From JALOOE01 sp964423545 (GTDB lineage: Bacteria > Chloroflexota > Anaerolineae > CG2-30-64-16), in contig CAYRFV010000181.1 in the NCBI GenBank assembly GCA_964423545.1, forward strand, positions 1-11,637: DNA of 11,637 nt, written 5' to 3'. Below, piece by piece: positions 7,170 through 11,637 of the stretch. The notes beneath the pieces were generated by a model. The model was not told where the DNA came from. It searched no databases and worked only from the letters and a program-made list of their open reading frames with translations. Both the position numbers and the translations under genes were made by a program. Numbering within the stretch: the stretch's first letter is position 1; each line of letters opens with the position of its first letter.

Positions 7170-9425
7170 ATGCAATTCACGGTGACGCCAGAGCAGCTGC
7201 ATCGCATCACCGGCGTCGCGCATCACGATCCGTTCGAGGTGCTTGGCGCGCACGAGGTCGCCGGCGCGGCGGCGGTCTCGATCCGCGCACATCTGCCGTT
7301 CGCGGCGCGCGCCTGGGTGGTGCACGCAGGCGACGCGATCGAGATGGCGCGCTACGAGGGCGCCGATCTCTTCGAGGCCCACCTGCCCGGGTCCATGCCG
7401 TCGATCCAGCGCTACGAGCTCCGCACCCTGGACAAGGACGGCGTCCTGCGCCAGGGCCCCGATCCCTACAGCTTCCAGCCGGTCCTCGGCGATCTCGATC
7501 TGCTGCTGTTCAACGAAGGCAACCACTTTCGCACGTACGACCGGCTCGGCGCTCACCTGATCGAGCATGGCGGCGTCCGCGGCGTCCTCTTTGCCGTCTG
7601 GGCGCCCAACGCGGCGCGCGTCAGCGTCACCGGCGACTTCAACCGGTGGGACGGGCGCTGTCATCCGATGCGCGAGCGGGGCAGCTCCGGCATCTGGGAG
7701 CTCTTCCTGCCTGGGCTGGGCGAAGGGACGCTCTACAAGTACGAGGTGAAGACCGGCGAGGGCGCTCTGCTCCAGAAGAGCGATCCGCAGGGATTCTACG
7801 CCGAGCTGCGGCCGCGGACCGCGTCGATCGTGTGGGATGTCGACAAGCATCGCTGGGGCGACGCCGCCTGGATGGCGCGCCGCGCGGCGGCCGATCCGCT
7901 GAACCAGCCGCTGGCGATCTACGAGGTGCATCTGGGCTCCTGGATGCGCGCTCCCGATGGCGGGTACCTCAGCTATCGCGATCTGGCCGAACGGTTGATT
8001 GCTTATGTCCAGCAGCAGGGCTACACGCACGTCGAGCTGCTGCCCATCGCCGAGCACCCGCTCGATGCCTCGTGGGGATACCAGGTGACCGGCCTGTTTG
8101 CGCCCACCAGCCGCTTCGGCAGTCCCGACGACTTCCAGGCCTTTGTCGACGCGCTGCACGGCGCGGCCATCGGCGTGATCCTGGATTGGGTGCCGGCGCA
8201 CTTCACCCGGAACGACTATGGGCTGATCGCCTTCGACGGCACGACCCTCTACGAGTATGCCGACAGCCGGCTGGGCGAGCACAAGGGCTGGGGCACCAAG
8301 GTCTTCAATTATAAACGCACGGAGGTGCAGCAGTTCCTGATCAACAGCGCGCTGTTCTGGCTCGACAAGCATCACGTCGACGGGCTGCGCGTGGACGCGG
8401 TGGCTTCGATGCTCTACCGCGACTACAACCGCACCGAATGGCTGCCGAACGAGCGCGGCGGCCGCGAGAACCTGGAAGCGATCGCCTTCCTGCGGCGGCT
8501 GAACGAGAAGGTCTACGAACTGCATCCCGGCGCCGTCACCCTGGCCGAGGAGTCCACGTCCTTTCCCGCAGTGACCCGCCCCACCTACCTGGGGGGTCTG
8601 GGCTTCAGCTTCAAGTGGAACATGGGCTGGATGAACGACACCCTGGACTACATCCGGCTGGACCCGATTCATCGCAAGCACCACCATCAGAAGCTCACCT
8701 TCGGGCTGATGTACGCGTTCAGCGAGAATTTCGTCCTGCCGATCTCGCACGACGAGGTCGTTCACCTGAAGCGCGCCATGCTCGACAAAATGCCCGGGGA
8801 TCTGTGGCAGAAGTTCGCGAATCTGCGGCTCTACTACGGCTTCATGTGGACGCACCCGGGGAAGAAGCTGCTCTTCATGGGGCAGGACTTCGGCCAGTGG
8901 CGCGAGTGGAGCGAAGAGCGGAGCCTGGATTGGCACCTGCTGGAACCCGGGGGAAGCCCCGAAGGGCCGGAACCCCATCGCCAGCTGCAGCAGTGGGTGA
9001 GCGATCTGAATCGGTTTTACCGCGCGGAGCCGGCCCTCTATCAGCTGGACTACGACTGGAAGGGCTTCGAGTGGATCGATCCCAATGATTGGGAGCAGAG
9101 CGTCATCTCGTACATCCGCCGCGCCAGGGACCCGCAGGATCATCTCGTCGTCGTCGCCAATTTCACGCCGGTGGTGCGCGAGGGCTATCGGCTCGGCGTG
9201 CCCGAGGCGATCCGCTATCGCGAGGCGCTGAACAGCGACGCGGCAGTGTACTTCGGCAGCGATGTCCGTCTCGCTGCCGCGCCGGCTGCGGAGGCCGTGA
9301 AATGGCAGACGCAGCCGTATTCGCTGCAGCTGACGCTGCCCCCGCTTGCCATCGTCATCCTCCGCCCCGATCGCTCATCGGCCGCGGCTCAGACGGCGGC
9401 GACAGCTCAGAGCTCCGGCAAGTAG
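7170..9425 (+). CDS. glgB: 1,4-alpha-glucan branching enzyme
   Basis: GlgB cuts alpha-1,4 glucan chains and rejoins them by alpha-1,6 bonds during glycogen synthesis in the cytoplasm (GH13). It has 751 residues, normal for the long form with both N-terminal domains. The N1 domain carries HHDPFEVLGAH (18-28), and the CBM48 domain has VLFAVWAPNAARVSVTGDFNRWDG (139-162). The GH13 barrel has region I VILDWVPAHF (D339, H344), region II GLRVDAVASML with nucleophile D409, region III LAEEST with acid/base E460, and region IV ISHDEVVH with D528. A C-terminal all-beta domain ends in a non-conserved Ala/Ser tail. I chose ATG 7170 because GGGGAGG ends six bases upstream. The frame is open back to 6990 but the extra part has no similarity. 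No other glg gene is nearby, so it is probably transcribed alone. Its 3' end overlaps manA. Confidence 0.97.
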   Translation: MQFTVTPEQLHRITGVAHHDPFEVLGAHEVAGAAAVSIRAHLPFAARAWVVHAGDAIEMARYEGADLFEAHLPGSMPSIQRYELRTLDKDGVLRQGPDPYSFQPVLGDLDLLLFNEGNHFRTYDRLGAHLIEHGGVRGVLFAVWAPNAARVSVTGDFNRWDGRCHPMRERGSSGIWELFLPGLGEGTLYKYEVKTGEGALLQKSDPQGFYAELRPRTASIVWDVDKHRWGDAAWMARRAAADPLNQPLAIYEVHLGSWMRAPDGGYLSYRDLAERLIAYVQQQGYTHVELLPIAEHPLDASWGYQVTGLFAPTSRFGSPDDFQAFVDALHGAAIGVILDWVPAHFTRNDYGLIAFDGTTLYEYADSRLGEHKGWGTKVFNYKRTEVQQFLINSALFWLDKHHVDGLRVDAVASMLYRDYNRTEWLPNERGGRENLEAIAFLRRLNEKVYELHPGAVTLAEESTSFPAVTRPTYLGGLGFSFKWNMGWMNDTLDYIRLDPIHRKHHHQKLTFGLMYAFSENFVLPISHDEVVHLKRAMLDKMPGDLWQKFANLRLYYGFMWTHPGKKLLFMGQDFGQWREWSEERSLDWHLLEPGGSPEGPEPHRQLQQWVSDLNRFYRAEPALYQLDYDWKGFEWIDPNDWEQSVISYIRRARDPQDHLVVVANFTPVVREGYRLGVPEAIRYREALNSDAAVYFGSDVRLAAAPAAEAVKWQTQPYSLQLTLPPLAIVILRPDRSSAAAQTAATAQSSGK

Positions 9426-10438
9426 GCGCGCAGACAGACGCCGGGCAGCGCGGCGTCCGCCGGGGTCGCGACCGTGAAGTCTCCCAGCGCAGCCGGCAGC
9501 AGCGCAAAGCGGACCGCCGAGAGCGCCAGGGATCGCTCTGGCGACGCGGCGGGCGAGATCGTGACCGCGCCCCGGACGCAGCCCCAGATCTCCAGCGTGC
9601 TGCCATCGCACGCGCCGCGATAGGCGCGGCCCGGCGGCAACACCACTTCCTCGACCACGAAGTAGCGGTTGCGCACCAGTTCGCTGGCCACGAGCCCGGC
9701 CGCGGCCGGCAGCGGTTTGGGCCGGGCGATCCCCACCGCCGGCCGGTCGAAGTCGATCACGTCGAGCGCCTTCGCGATGTGCAGGTCGCGCGGTTTGCCG
9801 TCGACGCCGAGCCGGCCCCAGTCGTAGACGCGATAGGTGGTGTCGGAGCTCTGCTGGATCTCGGCCACAAGTATGCCGGCAAGCAGCGCATGCACCGTGC
9901 CGGCCGGCACATCCGCGGCCTGCCCGGCCGCGATCGGGATGCGGTTCAGCACCGATTCCAGCCGGCCGCCGGCGAGCGCGGCGATGAAGTCCGACCGCGT
10001 GACCCCGGGCCGCGCGCCCAGGATCAGGGCGGCGCCGGGGTCGGCATGCAGCAGGTACCACATCTCGGTCTTGCCCAGCTCGCCCTGCTCGTGCACGCGC
10101 GCGTACTCGTCGTCGGGATGGACCTGGAGCGACAGGTCCTGTTCGGCATCCAGCAGCTTCACGAGCAGCGGGAACTTGTGGCGCTGGAGCGCCCACGCGG
10201 CGCGGCGGCCCACCAGGCGCTCGCCGAGCGCGGCCTGGATCGCGGGCAGCGGCTTGCCCTGCCAGAAGCCGCGGTCCGCGAGCGTCGCGCCGTGGGGGTG
10301 GCCGGAGATCTCCCAGCTTTCGGCGACGCGGCCGGCCGGCAGCTCGCGGCCGAGCAGCGTCGCCAGCCGGCGACCGCCCCAGAGATAGTCGCGCAGCACG
10401 GGGGTGAAGGTGAGCGGATAGAGGGCGGAATCGGGCAT
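9407..10438 (-). CDS. manA: Mannose-6-phosphate isomerase, class I
   Basis: ManA interconverts mannose-6-phosphate and fructose-6-phosphate, linking glycolysis to GDP-mannose and polysaccharide synthesis. The 343 residues match the short Bacillus-type class I enzymes. Two cupin halves are visible. Zinc ligands are Q105 and H107 (SLQVHPDDEYA), E125 (GKTEMWYLLH) and H183 (VPAGTVHALLAG). The SSDTTYRVYDWGR active-site stretch spans 197-209, and the N-terminal RDYLWGGRRLA is also typical. All ligands are intact. ATG 10438 has AAGGAG ten bases upstream, a slightly long spacing. The gene converges on glgB and their ends overlap by 19 bp with no terminator between them, so the two transcripts are complementary at the 3' end. 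No convincing minus-strand promoter is seen. A plus-strand promoter points away from it at 10474. Confidence 0.95.
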   Translation of the reverse strand: MPDSALYPLTFTPVLRDYLWGGRRLATLLGRELPAGRVAESWEISGHPHGATLADRGFWQGKPLPAIQAALGERLVGRRAAWALQRHKFPLLVKLLDAEQDLSLQVHPDDEYARVHEQGELGKTEMWYLLHADPGAALILGARPGVTRSDFIAALAGGRLESVLNRIPIAAGQAADVPAGTVHALLAGILVAEIQQSSDTTYRVYDWGRLGVDGKPRDLHIAKALDVIDFDRPAVGIARPKPLPAAAGLVASELVRNRYFVVEEVVLPPGRAYRGACDGSTLEIWGCVRGAVTISPAASPERSLALSAVRFALLPAALGDFTVATPADAALPGVCLRAYLPEL

Positions 10439-10473
10439 CGGATCCGGGCTCCTTGATGCGGTTCCTCCCGAAC

Positions 10474-10502
10474 TTGACAGCCGGGGGGAGATCCATGATA
10501 AT
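10474..10502 (+). promoter_or_regulatory. Sigma70 promoter of the small intergenic transcript
   Basis: A consensus TTGACA (10474-10479) is spaced 17 bp from GATAAT (10497-10502), which differs from TATAAT at one base. It fires rightward, away from manA, with a start expected near 10509. The only thing downstream before a strong terminator is the short ORF and repeat region. Confidence 0.6.
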
Positions 10503-10541
10503 GCTGCTGCTCGTGAGAGCGCCTGCCTCGCTATCCTACTG

Positions 10542-10628
10542 CCGAGGAGGTGATGCTAATGGACGAACGTAGTACCAAAAGTGGCACCGTAGCATCACCT
10601 CGGTCGATTGGGTAATGCTACGGTGTCC
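10542..10628 (+). repeat. Three-copy motif (direct-inverted-direct) giving alternative hairpins
   Basis: Segment A is GGTGATGCTA at 10549-10558. Segment B is its exact inverse TAGCATCACC at 10590-10599. Segment C is GGTAATGCTA at 10611-10620, with one difference. A pairs with B over 14 bp with a 3-base bulge (10542-10558 with 10590-10603). B pairs with C over 11 bp plus two after a bulge (10583-10595 with 10615-10628). Both pairings need bases 10590-10595, so they exclude each other. Pairing A:B buries the Shine-Dalgarno of the short ORF, and pairing B:C frees it. Confidence 0.75.
10559..10615 (+). CDS. 18-codon small ORF with perfect Shine-Dalgarno
   Basis: ATG 10559 to TAA 10613-10615 encodes MDERSTKSGTVASPRSIG, a hydrophilic, slightly basic peptide with no membrane helix, Cys or known motif. 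AGGAGGTGAT at 10545-10554 is fully complementary to the consensus 16S 3' end, and GGAGG ends 8 bases before the ATG. An in-frame ATG at 10553 is too close to the Shine-Dalgarno. Codons 10-15 overlap the inverted segment B, so part of the peptide may be dictated by RNA pairing rather than protein function. Translation would sweep through both alternative hairpins and stop at segment C. I do not recognise a family. It may be a regulatory short ORF or a real micro-protein. Confidence 0.4.
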   Translation: MDERSTKSGTVASPRSIG

Positions 10629-10630
10629 AG

Positions 10631-10674
10631 CAAGAGGGGGGATCGGCTTCGGCCTATCCCCCCTCTTGTCTTTT
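10631..10674 (+). terminator. Very strong intrinsic terminator with UUCG tetraloop
   Basis: CAAGAGGGGGGAT (10631-10643) pairs perfectly with 10656-10668. After one C-T mismatch a GGC/GCC stem closes a UUCG loop (10648-10651) as the extra-stable C(UUCG)G. TCTTTT follows at 10669-10674, so it works on the plus strand. On the minus strand no T-run follows, though the stem may still slow transcription coming from the HNH gene. Confidence 0.9.
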
Positions 10675-10711
10675 CCGGCGCGGCCTTGGGGCGCGGCCAG
10701 CCTGCGATGCC

Positions 10712-11227
10712 TCAAGCGTCGCTCGCGGCGAAGGTGTACTTGCCCCAGATCTCGCGCGAGGTGGCTTCGCTCAAGAGCAGGAAGGCCAGGTAGTGCGGCC
10801 GGCCCGGCCGCCGGCGCAGGGTCATCCGGGCCTCTTCGGGCGTCTGATCCCCCTTGCGCATGTTGCAGCCGCGACATGCGGTCACCACATTCTCCCAGGT
10901 GGTCTCGCCCCCGCGGCTGCGCGGCAGGAGATGGTCCAGGGTCAGCGGCGCCTGCGACGCGGTCGCGCCGCAGTACTGGCACGTGTGGTTGTCGCGCTGC
11001 AGGACCGAGCGCCGGGTGGGCGCCATCGTCACCTGGCGCGGAATCCGCACGTAGTAGACCAGCCGGATCACCAGGGGCACCGGCAGCGACGTGGCCGCGG
11101 CGTGAAGCCGCTCTTCCGCGGACTCGATCAGCTCAGCCTTCTCCTTCAGGAGCAGCACCAGGGCGCGCCGTACGGACACGATGCTGAGCGGCTCGTAGGT
11201 GGCATTCAAGACCAGGACGCGGTGCAT
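10712..11227 (-). CDS. HNH endonuclease family protein
   Basis: This is a 171-residue protein. The N-terminal part has the MHRVLVLNATYEPLSIVSVRRAL opening shared by a widespread, mostly uncharacterised bacterial HNH family. The C-terminal part is an HNH domain. Zinc-knuckle cysteines are C83/C86 (TCQYCG) and C118/C121 (ACRGC). The catalytic set is D98-H99 (LTLDHLLPRSRGG), N113 (ENVV) and N122 with K125, an H-N-N arrangement, so nuclease activity is plausible. ATG 11227 has AAAGGTG eight bases upstream. The frame is open to 11308 but the extra residues are not family-like. It follows a tRNA cluster on the same strand, separated by a hairpin. It is not flanked by restriction, CRISPR or phage genes. 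Its substrate and role are not known to me. Confidence 0.92.
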   Translation of the reverse strand: MHRVLVLNATYEPLSIVSVRRALVLLLKEKAELIESAEERLHAAATSLPVPLVIRLVYYVRIPRQVTMAPTRRSVLQRDNHTCQYCGATASQAPLTLDHLLPRSRGGETTWENVVTACRGCNMRKGDQTPEEARMTLRRRPGRPHYLAFLLLSEATSREIWGKYTFAASDA

Positions 11228-11265
11228 ACCCTGACACCTTTGACCAGCGCAGGACATCCGTCGGA

Positions 11266-11286
11266 GCGCTGGCCGCAAGCCAGCGC
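11266..11286 (-). promoter_or_regulatory. Hairpin in the leader of the HNH gene
   Basis: GCGCTGGC (11266-11273) is perfectly complementary to GCCAGCGC (11279-11286) around a five-base loop. It lies about 40 bp upstream of the HNH start codon. It may be a leader structure or a second part of the tRNA-operon 3' end. No T-tract is present. Confidence 0.35.
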
Positions 11287-11309
11287 CGGCACTCACTCGA
11301 TTAACCATG

Positions 11310-11340
11310 AATGCCCGGCTTCACAAGTGAGCCGGGCATT
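11310..11340 (-). terminator. Hairpin terminator after tRNA-His
   Basis: AATGCCCGGCT (11310-11320) pairs perfectly with AGCCGGGCATT (11330-11340), and three further pairs can form after a bulged T. It begins 12 bases past the 3' end of tRNA-His on the minus strand. The stem ends in ATT and only a weak T-tract follows, so read-through into the HNH gene is possible. Confidence 0.6.
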
Positions 11341-11352
11341 CAAGCGCGTAGG

Positions 11353-11426
11353 GGTGGCCAGTGGGGCTTGAACCCGCAACCTTCTGGGCCACAACCAGAT
11401 GCTCTGCCTATTGAGCTATGGCCACC
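11353..11426 (-). tRNA. tRNA-His (GTG)
   Basis: The cloverleaf has acceptor GTGGCCA/TGGCCAC, D stem GCTC/GAGC, and anticodon stem TCTGG/CCAGA with loop TTGTGGC (anticodon GTG at 11390-11392). It has the His-specific encoded G-1 (11426) opposite discriminator C73 (11353). CCA is not encoded. The T stem GCGGG/CCCAC contains one C-A mismatch, a small oddity that could be a sequencing error or tolerated. It is transcribed in the direction Phe-Gln-His. Confidence 0.95.
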
Positions 11427-11436
11427 ACGTTGACGA

Positions 11437-11465
11437 ATTATAGATTTCGCACGTCGCCTGTGCAA
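11437..11465 (-). promoter_or_regulatory. Candidate internal promoter for tRNA-His
   Basis: On the minus strand a perfect TATAAT (11437-11442) lies 17 bp from a weak -35, TTGCAC (11460-11465). Transcription would start near 11430, about four bases before tRNA-His. So tRNA-His may be expressed on its own as well as from the upstream cluster. Confidence 0.5.
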
Positions 11466-11485
11466 ACAACCGGGAGTCGTTTGCA
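11461..11485 (-). repeat. Inverted repeat between tRNA-Gln and tRNA-His
   Basis: TGCAAAC (11461-11467) pairs with GTTTGCA (11479-11485) around an 11-base loop. It starts 13 bases after tRNA-Gln and overlaps the -35 of the tRNA-His promoter. It may be a weak terminator or processing signal. No T-run is seen. Confidence 0.35.
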
Positions 11486-11497
11486 GCCCCGCCTTCA

Positions 11498-11568
11498 CTC
11501 GGGGGCAGGGATTCGAACCCCGATACGCAGCTCCAAAGGCTGCTGTCCTGCCGTTGAACGACCCCCGA
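11498..11568 (-). tRNA. tRNA-Gln (TTG)
   Basis: Acceptor TCGGGGG/CCCCCGA has U1-A72, typical of tRNA-Gln, and discriminator G at 11498. The anticodon stem is GCAGC/GCTGC with loop CTTTGGA (anticodon TTG at 11534-11536). The T arm is CGGGG-TTCGAAT-CCCTG with one G-T pair. CCA is not encoded. Length is 71 nt. Confidence 0.95.
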
Positions 11569-11586
11569 ACGGCTGAACCAGCCAGG

Positions 11587-11637
11587 TGCCGAGGCCCAGA
11601 CTTGAACTGGGGACACCGCAATTTTCAGTCGCGTGCT
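11587..11637 (-). tRNA. tRNA-Phe (GAA), 5' part beyond the window
   Basis: The 3' two thirds of the gene are present. The anticodon stem is CGCGA/TTGCG (one G-T pair) with loop CTGAAAA (anticodon GAA at 11624-11626). The variable loop is GTGTC, the T arm CCCAG-TTCAAGT-CTGGG, the acceptor 3' strand CCTCGGC and the discriminator A at 11587. The D arm and 5' acceptor strand lie past the right edge. CCT rather than CCA follows, so CCA is added after transcription. Confidence 0.92.

Larger units (their letters stand above)
10509..10674 (+). ncRNA. Candidate small structured RNA or peptide-coding transcript
   Basis: This unit of about 165 nt is bounded by a near-consensus promoter and a very strong intrinsic terminator. 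Inside it are a perfect Shine-Dalgarno with an 18-codon ORF and three copies of a 10-nt motif that can form two alternative hairpins. It lies between two minus-strand genes, divergent from manA and convergent with the HNH gene, so it is not the leader of either. I do not recognise it as 6S, SRP, tmRNA, RNase P or a known riboswitch. It could be a regulatory RNA, a dual-function RNA with a small peptide, or a decaying leader whose downstream gene has been lost. The end points are predicted, not measured. Confidence 0.5.

Noticed and set aside
7023..9143. 706-codon minus-strand frame opposite glgB
   Set aside because: It is a GC-driven shadow of glgB. Its translation is full of His/Val/Gln/Arg runs with no family motifs.
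10542..10628. CRISPR array or integron attC site
   Set aside because: There are only three short copies, one inverted, with unequal spacing, and no cas or integrase gene is nearby.
10536..10982. 148-codon minus-strand frame overlapping the HNH gene and the small transcript
   Set aside because: It is in a different frame from the HNH protein and contains the terminator stem as Arg/Gly-rich codons. No start site is supported.
10615..11187. 190-codon plus-strand frame starting at TAATG after the small ORF
   Set aside because: It passes through the strong terminator and runs antisense to the HNH gene, with an Arg/Ala/Pro/Ser-rich shadow translation. Stop-start coupling is probably a by-product of the repeat.
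11228..11309. Extended start of the HNH protein at 11308
   Set aside because: The upstream codons are not family-like and cover a hairpin. MHRVLVLNATYEPL is the usual start of this family.

Overview
The window is a GC-rich draft scaffold with one 10-base N gap (3136-3145). It looks like a Chloroflexota (Chloroflexia-type) chromosome, possibly from a metagenome. The clues are inferential: a lipoprotein with a long Ala/Pro/Thr linker, extended -10 promoters (TGnTATAAT type), an HNH protein beside tRNA genes, and overall gene style. No marker gene fixes the taxon.

Layout. Positions 1-587 hold no recognisable gene, but they carry a Shine-Dalgarno at the left edge for a gene outside the window and some repeat and promoter-like elements. 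At 588-722 is the 5' end of an MFS transporter gene on the plus strand. It stops abruptly where the opposing YitT-family gene ends. From 768 to 6942 everything is on the minus strand. In transcription order this is a family-5 peptide-binding lipoprotein, a DppB-type permease, a DppC-type permease cut by the gap, an M20 metallopeptidase, a strong hairpin, and a YitT/DUF2179 membrane protein. This reads as a peptide uptake and hydrolysis unit. No ABC ATPase gene is visible in it.

A short divergent region (6943-7169) carries a good promoter for the binding protein and an extended -10 promoter for glgB (glycogen branching enzyme, plus strand). glgB overlaps tail-to-tail by 19 bp with manA (class I mannose-6-phosphate isomerase, minus strand).

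The most unusual part is 10474-10674, between manA and an HNH endonuclease gene. It is a self-contained plus-strand unit of about 165 nt: a TTGACA promoter, a perfect 10-nt Shine-Dalgarno, an 18-codon ORF, three copies of a 10-nt motif (direct, inverted, direct) that allow two mutually exclusive hairpins, and a very strong terminator with a UUCG loop. I do not recognise it as a known RNA family.

The right end is a minus-strand tRNA cluster (Phe-GAA partial, Gln-TTG, His-GTG). It is followed by a hairpin terminator and then the HNH gene.
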